Source of the DNA: Orychophragmus violaceus
Taxonomy: Eukaryota > Streptophyta > Magnoliopsida > Brassicales > Brassicaceae
Assembly: GCA_030180135.1 (NCBI GenBank)
Contig: CM058237.1
Span: 105,911,904 to 105,975,903 of the forward strand
Reading direction: 5' to 3'
Length of the DNA stretch: 64,000 bases
Below the pieces are notes generated by a model, which searched no databases, was not told where the DNA came from, and saw nothing but the letters and a program-made list of their open reading frames with translations. Each line of letters begins with the position of its first letter. The stretch's first letter is position 1. This document shows positions 45,822 to 56,349 of this stretch, piece by piece. A program made the position numbers and the translations under genes.

Positions 45822-46364
45822 TGTTGTTTCTCAACTCGGTCTATCCAAAGATAGCAAGAGTTTTAGGTTTTATTCTTAAGGGATTCTAAAAGAGGGATTA
45901 ATGAACACGGTGAGAGTTTAGGAAATTAGGGTTTTGTCTTAATTCCGAGATGGAATAAGTCGGCGGAATAGAATGTTTTAGGTCGCCGGAAAGAGTTAGG
46001 TTATTAATTCTCTAAGTCTCTCCGAAAACTGTATCATGAAAAGCGTATCTTCATTGATGAATAATGTCTTCCTTTTATAAGACTACAAAGTCGGTCTTAA
46101 AAAGGAAAATAGAGATATACATAAATATTCCTAATATCTCGGTTCCGATATATGGAATATTTCCATATCTTAGGGCCGCTACGCTTTATGTCATGCTGCC
46201 TCTCTGGCGACGTTTATCTCTAAGCCCTAGATATAAGCCGATTTGAACCGGGCCGGGTTTAACCTAGTTTTACCGGCCTGGGCTCTCTATCCACTTTCCA
46301 TTCTGGGCCGACCTATAATCATGACTGGGACTTTTAAGGAAAGGTGCTAATATTGACTCCAACA
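45822..46364 (-). repeat. T 5' LTR (543 bp)
   Basis: Minus-strand ends TGTTGGAGTC...GAAACAACA. Adjacent on the inner side to the primer site, and on the outer side to 'ataag' and a C12 run. It contains several 'gggcc' motifs in the U3 half. No second LTR is in the window. Confidence 0.8.
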
Positions 46365-46697
46365 ATAAGCCCCCCCCCCCCAGTACGATGACTTGTCTAA
46401 GTCGGCGATGCGAGGAATCCTGATTGGTTTGTGAAGTGATTTAGGTGGGCCTTGATCTTCCGCGATGGGCCTCGTTGTTCAGTCGGATTGTTGTCGATTG
46501 GGCCTTGATCCATGAAACGAATTGATTCGATATGGATGATGACAATTTGACTCTACCGGACAAGACCGTATCGATTTTGACCCAACTGGTTTACGGGAAT
46601 CGATGCGCCATCTAGGGTAGATGCGAGAATCGAGGCATCTCCTAGGCAATCATGACTGTAGTAATAGCTGCGGAAGTCGAAGCGTTATAACTTTTGG
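46365..46697. other. Unassigned DNA next to T LTR, with a C12 run
   Basis: Begins 'ataag' then twelve C (46370-46381). No coding signal; in the frame of H there are stops just upstream of 46698. It could be decayed gag of H, in which case ATAAG would be the T TSD, or the 3' end of a tandem T copy, with the G12 run read on the minus strand as a polypurine tract. I cannot decide. Confidence 0.5.
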
Positions 46698-46859
46698 CCT
46701 GATTTGACAAAAGGTCATGTAGAGGTAATGGCAAAAGGTCACGAACGAGAGCCTGATTTGACAAAAGGTCAGGTAAAGGCAGATGGCAAAAGGCCATGGG
46801 AAACGCCCAAGTTGACACAAGGTCATGTAGGGGCAATGGCACAAGGCAATGATGTGATA
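46698..46859 (+). repeat. Three 54-bp tandem repeats in the H Gag tail
   Basis: Unit starts at 46698, 46752 and 46806; each encodes about 18 residues starting P-[DK]-L-T-[KQ]-G. The period is a multiple of three and the frame is open through all copies. The repeats lie where Gag usually has its zinc knuckle; none is seen here. Confidence 0.7.
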
Positions 46860-47250
46860 TTCATGCGAACTAAAGTGGTACAAGGCCGCAAGAATGCACA
46901 TAGTCATAGACGACGAAATGCGTGAAAAGGTACTTACCTAATTCATGGTTGTATAGGTACCGTAAAGGTCGGCGGAATAAAGATGCACGTTCTATTTGAC
47001 TCTGGAGCAACCCACAGCTTTATGAGTTCAGAGATGATGAACAATGGCGTGTTCCAAGTTGAGCAAGTGATGGGGTTTGGAGCCAATGCGGCCGGCGGCC
47101 AAGTGATGCCGGCCGAGGGGTTGGTACGAGATATACCGGTCTCAATTGGGGACACAAACATGCCGACCAATCTCTATGGAATACAGCTCCAACATCATGA
47201 TGTGATTTTGGGAATGGACTGGCTGGGGCATTACCGAGCCACGATCAAGT
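46698..47250 (+). pseudogene. H Gag tail and aspartic protease
   Basis: One frame runs from the 54-bp repeats through VVQGRKNAHS, a TGA at 46923-46925, and on to the protease with LFDSGATHSF and ILGMDWLGHY. The DSG catalytic triad is intact. The frame leads into F at 47250 and resumes at 54592 as KCHCGKVWFEMP. The single stop could have arisen from CGA by a C-to-T change. The upstream part of Gag is missing or unreadable. Confidence 0.75.
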
Positions 47251-47887
47251 TGTTGGAATTGTGTCCAGTAATCTCGGTACTGTCTCTAGAAAGTAAGAGT
47301 ATGTCAATGATCAGACATAAGTCATATAATGCTGGGGGTCATGATGGCTTGCTAGAGTCCGCTCATGATCTATAAGTCTTGGACTTATTGCCTTTATTAT
47401 ATGATCCCATATGGGTCACACGCCTAAGCTAACGGGAAAATACGAAGGAACGGTTTAGCAGAGGTACGGTAAAAGTGCTAGGCATTTACGGTACTAGGAG
47501 AGACTAAAGGGCCTGATTAAATCCAAGGGATTTAATCAGAACTGAGAATTGGGCCCAAAAGCCCATGAGAACTAAAGGGAGTTTTAATGAATAAAACTTG
47601 ACCTAAAGCTCTCTAATTCTTAGCCACTTTTGCGCCAGCCTCCTCTCTCTCTGCGCCTCTCTCCTTGCTGGTCTAGCAGCCAAATTCCTTGTGAAGCGTG
47701 TGTGAACCTTTGGAGGATTCATCCCTCGGTGTATCTCTCTGATCTCTGACCTGTTCTATTCCTTCCGCTGCAACAAACAGGTAAAAGGTGAGATCATCTA
47801 ATGTTTCTAATCAAGAGAACCTAGATCTGTATGTTTAGGATGATCTGAATCTGGAATTGAATCAGGATCAAATAAACAGTTCCTACA
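47251..47887 (+). repeat. Copia F 5' LTR (637 bp)
   Basis: TGTTGGAATTG...AGTTCCTACA, close relative of the D and G LTRs. Contains 'ttgggcccaaaagccc'. Confidence 0.9.
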
Positions 47888-49592
47888 GTGGTATCAGAGC
47901 CATTGGTTCTTAGGATTTCTTGTTTTAGATTCATGTTTAGGTTGTTTAATCTGTTTAGAAGTGTTTTGAATCAATTACTGATAAGATAAAACACTTAAGA
48001 AACTGAATTGAATCCTAAACACACTAATGAAATCGCATAGCAAGCTATATGACTTGTTGTTGTGATCGGCCGATGGCTTGAATGCATGGATCGATCATGG
48101 ATCGATCGCATGATCAGCTGATCGACCGTGTGCGTGATGATGGCCGACCATATGGATCGATCGAACGGATCGGTTGGACCGAGCTACGATCGTCCCGTGA
48201 TGGTCTCGGTATCGTCCCGAACGATCGCGTGGAGAAAGGGGGCCGACGATCGCATGGATCGTGCGATAGCCGATCGCATGGATCGCCTCTCGTCCCGCCA
48301 GCATCGTCCCGCGATCGTCCCGCCTGACCCGAGCTCGTCCCGACCGTCCCACGTCCCGTTCCATCACGATCGCATGATGCGGCTGCCCGGTTGTTGCTCG
48401 ATCGAGTGCAGCCGCGATCGTTAAACCCTAATGGGCCGGTTCGTTTTTCGGTTAGGTGGTTCGGTTTAAAACTTGGTTGAAATCAATTCGTCCTGGTTTA
48501 ATAAACAGATCTAATAATTTTATTAAGTCTGGTTAAACCGGGATAAGAAATCCAATGTCGAAAGAATTATTGGATTTTGTGCCTAAACCAGGAATTTCTA
48601 ATTTGATTTGGTTGGACCAAATAAATTGAGAAATTCCGGTTTAGTAAATAACCGGTTGACAATTGTGGTCATCGTAGTAATTGAAACTTGGTTAGACCAG
48701 TTTTAATGAACCAGACCGGTTATGTCAATTAATTGGACAATTGGGTCATGTCTTGGACATGGACCAATTCTTGGGCCTCGGGCCAAGAAGTTAAAACAAT
48801 TGGGCCAATTATTTGAGTCTTTCTTCAGATAAATTTAAAATTTATTTTATAAAATTATAAAGTCGATTTTAAATTAAAAGTTTCCGAAATTTTGAAATTA
48901 GAAAGTTTCTTAAAATAGAAGTTTCTGGATTTGCGGGTTTTGAATTTTAAGAAATTTCTAAAATTAGAAAGTTTCCGTTTTTAGAAAGTTTCCAATTTTA
49001 GAAAGTTTCCAAAAATAGTAGGTTTCCGAAAATGGAAAGTTTCCCAAAATAGTAACCTTCTATTTTGGGAATGAATTTTAAAATAAACCTACGAACCTCA
49101 AATAATATCAAGCGTTGGATGTCTTGTCCAGGCTATGTCAGCTATCGAAGCCCATTCAATTGTATTCATGGCCTTACAGTGTGAGGGTGTCTGCTTTTGC
49201 GTGGGTAAGACGGTTTGTGATTCATAAATGTCATTGGGAGTCCCAGACATTAATGATTACATGACTGTATAGTCCGGTTTTCTTGACTAGGCCATCGGGA
49301 GTCCCGGGCCTTGAGACATCAGAGTGGATTGGGCCTCGGGCCCAGATTCACAACCAAGAGTTATATCACGGATATAATTAGCCGATATAGGGCTTACCGA
49401 TATAAGCTAAGGTTGGGTGACGGCCAGTGGCCCACTTTAATCTTAGTTATATGTGGATCTTGGAATCATTATATTCTATTGAGGGTAACTTAAGTTATTG
49501 AATATAATGCGTGATTAATCATATTAAATTTTAATACGAGATTAATCATATTGAACATATTAACTAAAATTCTTTTATCTTAAATTTCAGTT
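47888..49592 (+). other. Copia F primer site and 5' leader
   Basis: TGGTATCAGAGCC at 47889-47901, a GC-rich CGATCG island (about 48068-48425), 'agaaagtttcc' repeats (about 48890-49070), hairpin CTTACAGTGTGAG (49173-49185), then DNA nearly identical to the D leader up to the gag ATG. The island differs in sequence from that of D although both flanks are nearly the same. Confidence 0.75.
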
Positions 49593-50612
49593 ATGACTAG
49601 CACAAACAATCAAAACACTTTCTCGATCCGGTCTGTCCTTGAGATGGACAAGCTGAACGGATCAAATTTCTTGACTTGGTCGCGGAACCTGAGGCTAGTT
49701 CTCAGACAGGAGAGAAAGGACTATGTCCTTGAGAGAGCTCTCCCCGTGAGGATCGGGTCCAATGCTTCTCATGCAGTATATGATGCTTGTAATAAGCATT
49801 ATAATGATGCGGTAGATGTGCGTGGTCTGATATTGGCTACCATGGACTCAGACTTGCAGAAGCAATATGAGAACATGGAGTCGCCAATAGAAATGATCAG
49901 CAGCCTGAAATTGAAATTTCAGGAGCAGATAAGGGTGGAGAGATACCAGTTGGTTAAATCTCTCACTAGCTGCAAGCTACCAAATGATCATCCAGTGAGT
50001 CCTCATGTCAGTAAAATGATGGGTTACATTGATAACCTGAGGAAACTGGATTATCCAGTTAGCCAAGAATTGGCAACTGAGATCATACTACAGTCACTGC
50101 CGTCAAGCTATGATAAGTTCAGAAGGAACTATATCAAGAAAGGCTTAACGAAGACGCTGACTGAACTGCATGATATGCTCAAGACAGTTGAGCCAAACGT
50201 GAAGAGTACCCTGAATAATCTCATGAATGAGAAGGGTAGGTTTAATAAACCTAATGCTGACAAGGGTGAAGGCAAAGTTGTCCAGATTTTGAATCATGGC
50301 AAGCGTGTGTCTTCCGAGCCCAAGTCAGATACCTCTTACGTTGGTAAGTGCTGCTACTGTAAAGAGACGGGGCATTGGAAGAGAGATTGCATAAAATTCA
50401 TGGAAGACGATGAGGAGTTGAAGTTAATGTATGAGACTACTTCCTCAGGTATTCATGTTATTACTTCAAGTTCTACCTTGCAGGTATTGGATACTGGTTG
50501 TGGCACTGATATTGGTGGTAATATGCAGAGCCTAAGCAACAGTAGAATGTTGAAGGAAGGGCAAGTGGAACTGCATGTCTGGAAGGAGCTATGGATGCTG
50601 CCTCAGTCATAG
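49593..50612 (+). CDS. Copia F Gag, open frame (339 aa)
   Basis: Starts MTSTNNQNTFSIRS at 49593. UBN2-type capsid about residues 5-210, CCHC knuckle CCYCKETGHWKRDC about 255-268, then into the protease start with VLDTGCG before leaving frame near 50575 and ending at 50612. Closest here to A's Gag rather than to D's. The reading frame is free of stops, in contrast to everything downstream. It could assemble particles alone or mix with D-type Gag. No Pol can follow. Confidence 0.85.
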   Translation: MTSTNNQNTFSIRSVLEMDKLNGSNFLTWSRNLRLVLRQERKDYVLERALPVRIGSNASHAVYDACNKHYNDAVDVRGLILATMDSDLQKQYENMESPIEMISSLKLKFQEQIRVERYQLVKSLTSCKLPNDHPVSPHVSKMMGYIDNLRKLDYPVSQELATEIILQSLPSSYDKFRRNYIKKGLTKTLTELHDMLKTVEPNVKSTLNNLMNEKGRFNKPNADKGEGKVVQILNHGKRVSSEPKSDTSYVGKCCYCKETGHWKRDCIKFMEDDEELKLMYETTSSGIHVITSSSTLQVLDTGCGTDIGGNMQSLSNSRMLKEGQVELHVWKELWMLPQS

Positions 50613-53098
50613 GGTTTTTCACTTGTAGATGCCTTCGAGGCTTGGTTTTGTATTAAGTAATTGCTACAATGTACCTGCTTTAAGCAGAGTTGTTTTTCAT
50701 TTTCTTGTAAAGAATTTGAATGTTTTTCATTTTGATAAAAGACAAGTTTTGTTCTTTTGATCTTAATGAAATAATAATTGTAGCACCCTATTCAAGGAAT
50801 GGGTTTTATATCTTAAACCAAAGAATGCCTAAATGTAACATAAATACCAAATTGGTTTAAATCTGATGAATTAAACCTGATTTTTCTTGGCATAAATGTC
50901 TTGGTCACAGAGAGTAAGTCGGATTCAGAAATCCCATAGTTATGAACTGTTGGGCTCATTTGATACGATATCTTATGAGACTTGAATTCTGCTTACTGGA
51001 CCAAAAGGCAAAGGGCCTATCTTAGCCGAGCTAGAGAAAGGCCCAAAAGCTTATTGGACCTGGAACATACTCATGTATGTGGCCCAATGAGCAGTAATGC
51101 CAGAGAAAATTTCCGGTACTTCATTGTCTCTACTGATTACTTCAGTAAGTGTGACTGTGTTCATTTGATGAGACACAAGTCGGAATTCTTTGACATGGTC
51201 GAAAGAGTTCCAGAATAAAGTATAGGATCTGAATGACAGAAGTATTAAGACTCTGGATTAGATCACCAGTGAGAATACTTAAGTCATTGATTATGTGATC
51301 ATCTGAATGAGTGTGAAATCGTTTCACAGCTCATTTCTCCTGAAAACCTGAAGGTGTTTCTGTGAGAAAGAATCAGATCTTATTAGAAATGATTAAAGAT
51401 GAGTCACACGAATCTTCCATGATATTATTTAAGAATAACGCTCTAAATTATCTAAGTTTACGCTGAAATAGTTCCACCAATATCAGTTGAAAGACACCGC
51501 GTAAATGTGGATTGGAATCGATCCAAATTCGTCTTTACTGAGTATTTGTAGTTGAGCTACTTCGCTGGTTGTCCTAGGGAAACTAAGGCTTGTTACTTTT
51601 ACGTCCATTCTGTTTTCTAAAAAGGGAAGTTACTTTCCAAGAAGAACAGTGGGAGTAAAAGTATAACTCGAAGAAATTCGAGACATACAGGAGGCTGCTC
51701 AACCTGTTGAGGGAGAGCAACGGATGGATTTACAGATTTCTGTAGAATCTACACCTGTGGAGCCTGAAATTCGCAGATATGAATGAATCAGTTACTAATC
51801 CGAGAGTGATTTCTCGTCATTAGTTGAACCTGATAATCATTGAAATCTGCACCTGTGGAGCCTGAAGTTCGCAGATATGAATGAATCAGTTACTAATCCG
51901 AGAGTGATTTCTCGTCATTAGTTGAACCTGATGATCATTGAAAGTTCGCATGATCTGATGATCATTGAAAGCGACAAACCTGCGAAATTCAAAGAAGCGA
52001 ATGTGAGCCCAGACTCCGAAAATTACACTAAGTGTAAGTTAGCTTCATTGATCCATTCATGGATGGAAGCAAACATATCGGAGTTGGAATCTTCGTTCTG
52101 TTGAAATAGTCAAAGTTTTTGACTTGAACAGGAACGAAGCGGAAATGTGCGTTTACTATTAGATAAACGGGAGCGATATTGCATTTCTCATATTGTATGT
52201 CGATGACATACTGATTCTCGGAAATAACGTCCCAATGCTGCAGTTGGTATAGGACTGGCTTGGGAGTTGGTTCTAATGATTGACATGGGAAAAGCCACGT
52301 ATGTTCTTGGATTTTGGATCTAAAGATAGAGATCCGAAAGAGCTGGTAAGACAAAGTCAGGATTCTTATCCCGACAAAGTCCTACACGTTTTCAGCATTC
52401 CAAGAAGGGTTTTATGCAAATGTCACATGGCATTACGTTAAGCAAGACACAGTGTCATACGATAACTGCTGAGCTTAAATGCATGGATAAGATTCCATAA
52501 GCGTCGGCAATTGGATCTATCATGTATGCCATGAAACGTACTTGTTTGATGATTGCTTTAATGTTAAGCAAGACAAGTAGAGACCAGTCAAATCCAGCAA
52601 AGAATCACTGGATTACAGTAAAGAATGTCCTAAAGTATTTGAAGAATACTAAGGATAAGTTCTTGATTTACGGAGAAAGTGAGGTGCTACAAGTCAGTAG
52701 AGTCTGAAAGGCAAGTTTCCAACAGACAAAGATGATTTCCGGTCACAGTCCGGTTATATCTTGTGTCTGTCTGGCGGTGCAAGGCACTGTTGCTGACTCC
52801 ATGACTTAAGCTGAACATTTCGCAGTTTGGATAACGGCGAAAGAGGTTGTTTGGAAAGAAGAGTTCATCACTGAACTCGATGTGATTCCCAGCATAGATG
52901 AGACTAGCTGCACATCAGAGGTCCAAACACCTTAAGAGTAGGTATAACCTATTCCGTGAGATAAATGACAGAGATGTTAAGTAGATCAGCAAGTTTCAAT
53001 TAATGAGAACGTTGCTAATCTATTAACGAAGCCACTCCTTAGGCCTAAGCACGAGTCGCGGACTGTTGCTGTAGGATAAGTGAAATTAAGATGCAGTC
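50613..53098 (+). pseudogene. Copia F pol remnant
   Basis: Protease end, GAG-pre-integrase (50690-50900), integrase start (about 51050-51200), linker (51630-51950), RT (52030-52320, with a VDDI remnant near 52200) and RNase H (52680-53060) are recognisable in order, but every one is full of stops and indels. Lesions around 52770-53060 are the same as in B. A 98-bp tandem duplication lies in the linker. Confidence 0.8.
51753..51948 (+). repeat. 98-bp tandem duplication in the F pol remnant
   Basis: 'acctgtggagcctgaa' occurs at 51753 and again at 51851, and the following sequence stays nearly identical for the full period. I did not find it in B or A, so it arose in the F branch. Confidence 0.8.
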
Positions 53099-53949
53099 TT
53101 AATTTCAGTGGGAGTTATTAAAGGGCTTTATTTAGTTATTTGATATGTTCTTGTAAAACATTCAAGATGTTTAATGAAATTATTATTTCAAGATTATTTT
53201 AACTGTGATGAAATAATCGTTCCAAAATGATATGAACCATTTTATAGGTCATCGAAGTAAGTGACTTGATCTTGAGTTATCAAAGTCATTTAGCTTGATC
53301 ATGAGACCCTATATTTGATAGATGTTTTATATCATCCTGTCCCTAGTCGAAGGTTGTTGAAATTGGAACACCAACAACCGTGTGAGACTAGATTGGTATG
53401 TGACTTATGACAAAGTCTCGGTGTGTCATAGATGCGCGGCATCAAAGTCAGTACATAGGTGTATGTGGGGTACATACGACCGGACTAGACCCGCTTATAA
53501 GAACTCTTCAGGATATTTATATCTGTGTCATAAGAGATTCTTACTACGACTATAGAGTATAGTCCTTAGACCTGAGTTCGCATGCATGTGACTGCACATG
53601 GACTAATGCACTTTGATCATTGTCTAACGCTGTCGTTCTGCGATAGTTATAAGGACCTTGTTTGGGTACATTATGAAATGAGTAGTTTACAGTGATGGAA
53701 CAAGACGGGATTTGTCCCTTCAATATAAATGGAGCGAATATCTCTAGGCCAATCGGAGATTTGAATACTGGAAAATGCATGGCCATGCTCAAACGGACTT
53801 TCTTGAGTCGTTTGGATTGTCAGTATCATATCAGAGTCCGATGAACAAGATTAGGCTTTATAAGGATGACACTAATCTTGCCTTATGACTAATCGAGATA
53901 TTGAGACAAAAGGATTATGAATACAGAGATTCCAGTACAAGTGGGAGAT
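53099..53949 (+). other. Copia F 3' untranslated region and polypurine tract
   Basis: Nearly the same as the 3' UTRs of D and G, unlike the pol just upstream. Ends CAAGTGGGAGAT. Confidence 0.75.
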
Positions 53950-54586
53950 TGTTGGAATTGTGTCCAGTAATCTCGGTACTGTCTCTAGAAAGTAAGAGTA
54001 TGTCAATGATCAGACATAAGTCATATAATGCTGGGGGTCATGATGGCTTGCTAGAGTCCGCTCATGATCTATAAGTCTTGGACTTATTGCCTTTATTATA
54101 TGATCCCATATGGGTCACACGCCTAAGCTAACGGGAAAATACGAAGGAACGGTTTAGCAGAGGTACGGTAAAAGTGCTAGGCATTTACGGTACTAGGAGA
54201 GACTAAAGGGCCTGATTAAATCCAAGGGATTTAATCAGAACTGAGAATTGGGCCCAAAAGCCCATGAGAACTAAAGGGAGTTTTAATGAATAAAACTTGA
54301 CCTAAAGCTCTCTAATTCTTAGCCACTTTTGCGCCAGCCTCCTCTCTCTCTGCGCCTCTCTCCTTGCTGGTCTAGCAGCCAAATTCCTTGTGAAGCGTGT
54401 GTGAACCTTTGGAGGATTCATCCCTCGGTGTATCTCTCTGATCTCTGACCTGTTCTATTCCTTCCGCTGCAACAAACAGGTAAAAGGTGAGATCATCTAA
54501 TGTTTCTAATCAAGAGAACCTAGATCTGTATGTTTAGGATGATCTGAATCTGGAATTGAATCAGGATCAAATAAACAGTTCCTACA
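53950..54586 (+). repeat. Copia F 3' LTR (637 bp)
   Basis: By eye identical to 47251-47887. Followed by TSD CAAGT. Confidence 0.9.
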
Positions 54587-55733
54587 CAAGTGTCACTGTG
54601 GGAAAGTGTGGTTCGAGATGCCGGAAGGGAGAATTCGGTTTTAAGGAATCAGGCCGACCCACGGGAGTATAGTGATCTCAGCCATCCAAGCTGGGAAGAT
54701 GTTGGATAAAGGGTGCGAGGCGTACCTAGCGACCATCACCACCACAGAGGGTAAGAAGGGTAAGATTGGGGAAATTACGGTTGCAAGGGAATTCAAGGAT
54801 GTGTTTGCGGCCTTACAAGGCCTACCACCTGATCGGTCCGACCTATTCACCATCGAGCTAGAACCCGGAACAACCCCACTCTCCAAGGTGCCATACCGTA
54901 TGGCACCGGCTGTGATGGCTGAACTCAAGAAGCAATTATAGGAGCTTTTGGAGAAGGGTTTCATCCGGCCTAGTTGTTCACCCTGGGGAGCGCCAGTCCT
55001 CTTTGTGAAGAAGAAAGATGGGAGTTTCCGATTATGTATTGACTATCGGGGAATCAACAAGGTCACAGTGAAGAATAAGTATCCATTGCCAAGGATTGAT
55101 GAGTTATTGGATCAACTCAAGGGAGCCACGGTTTTCTCAAAGATTGACCTGGCCTAAGGATACCACCAAATTCCTATCGCTCCTGAGGATGTAAGGAAGA
55201 CATCGTTCATAACTAGGTATGGCCACTTAGAGTTTGTGGTTATGCCGTTTGGACTAACTAATGTTCCAGCAGCGTTTATGAAAATGATGAACGGGATTTT
55301 CCGAGAATGGTTAGACGAGTTTGTGATCATTTTCATAGACGACATTCTGGTGTACTCCAAGGATCGGGAGGCACGTGAGGAGCATCTCAGGAAGGTACTT
55401 GGACGATTAAGGGAGCATCTCGTGAGACTACACAACATTTCGACCAGTATAGTCTCAGATAGGGACGGGAGGTTCACCTCTTACTTTTGGCAAGTCTTCA
55501 AGAAGGCTTTGGGGACTAGAGTACACATGAGTACTGCCTACCATCCTCAGACAGAAGGCCAATCGGAGAGAACCATACAAACACTGGACGACATGCTACG
55601 GGCTTGTGTCCTGGAGTGGAACGAGTCATGGGAGAGGTACCTACCCTTAGCCGAATTCTCTTACAATAACAGTTTCCAGGCAAGTATAGGTATGTCTCCG
55701 TATGAGGCCTTGTACGGCCGTCCATGTCGGACG
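54587..55733 (+). pseudogene. H reverse transcriptase fused to integrase by internal deletion
   Basis: A single frame with stops at 54642-54644, 54939-54941 and 55155-55157. RT motifs: FVKKKDGSFRLCIDYR, FSKIDLA, VVMPFGLTN, IIFIDDILVYS (catalytic IDD). Near 55418 the frame passes from LGRLREH directly into LVRLHNISTSIVSDRDGRF of integrase, so the end of RT, RNase H, the zinc domain and the first catalytic Asp of integrase are gone. The second Asp (SDRDG) and the Glu (TEGQSERT) are present. It reads into G at 55733 at ...YGRPCRT. Confidence 0.85.
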
Positions 55734-56349
55734 TGTTGGAATTATGTCCAGTAATCTATGTACTGTCTCTAGAAAGTAAGAGTATGTCAATGATCAGACA
55801 TAAGTCATATAATACTGGGGGTCATGATGGCTTGCTAGAGTCCGCTCATGATCTATAAGTCTTGGATTTATTGCCTTTATTATATGATCCCATATGGGTC
55901 ACACGCCTAAGCTAACAGGAAACTATAAAGGAATGGTTCAGCAGAAGTACAGTAAAAGTGCCAGGCATTTACTGTACTTAGAGAGATTAAAGGGCCTGAT
56001 TAAATCTAAGGGATTTAATCAGATTGGGACTTGGGCCCAAAAGCCCAAAAGAACTAGACATAAGTTTTATAAATAAAACTTAACCTAGCTCTCTCTCTCT
56101 CAAACTCTCTCTGCGCCTCCCTCCTCTCTGGTCTAGCAGCCATCTTCCTGAAGTGTGCGTGTGTGAACCTCTGGAGGAGCTGTCCCTTGACGGTTCTACT
56201 GATCTTTGACAATACCTCATCAATCCGCTGCATAAACAAGGTATTAACTGAGGTCTCTTTATGATTCTGTAAGAGAACCTAGATCCAATATGTTTAGTAG
56301 AGTTTAATCAAGAAGAATTGAACCAGGAAAAACACTAAACAATCCTTCA
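55734..56349 (+). repeat. Copia G 5' LTR (616 bp)
   Basis: TGTTGGAATTATG...AATCCTTCA. A TATA-like TTATAAATAA lies at 56067-56076, preceded by a 'ttgggcccaaaagccc' motif at about 56033. Confidence 0.92.
56067..56076 (+). promoter_or_regulatory. TATA-like box of copia G 5' LTR
   Basis: TTATAAATAA about 335 bp into the LTR, downstream of the TGGGCC motif and upstream of a CT-rich stretch ('ctctctctctc'), a usual order for plant LTR promoters. The same box is in the 3' LTR. Confidence 0.45.

Larger units (their letters stand above)
15404..46364 (-). mobile_element. Tat-lineage Ty3/gypsy element T (minus strand), host of A, C and E
   Basis: From right to left: 5' LTR (45822-46364), TGGCGCC-type primer site, gag, protease, RT-RNase H, a second RNase H, integrase, a tandem-repeat 3' region, and an ORF on the opposite strand. 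The extra RNase H after the RT-RNase H and the antisense ORF in the 3' region are marks of the Tat lineage. Continuity across C and E is proven by their 5-bp TSDs and by the reading frame and 47-bp repeats resuming on the far side. The left end is beyond A and off-window. Coding regions have several frameshifts and stops, so T is inactive and older than its passengers. Confidence 0.85.
47251..54586 (+). mobile_element. Copia element F, Gag-only mosaic, TSD CAAGT
   Basis: A complete 7336-bp element with two 637-bp LTRs (47251-47887, 53950-54586) that I read as identical and TSD CAAGT (47246-47250, 54587-54591). Leader and 3' UTR are almost those of D and G, Gag is like A, and the ruined pol carries the same lesions as B. 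The gag frame is open. LTR identity next to a long-dead pol means it was mobilised recently in trans. Confidence 0.9.

Noticed and set aside
46704..46925. Independent small gene of 73 codons
   Set aside because: It is in frame with the H protease and contains the 54-bp repeats; it is the Gag tail of H cut by a TGA.
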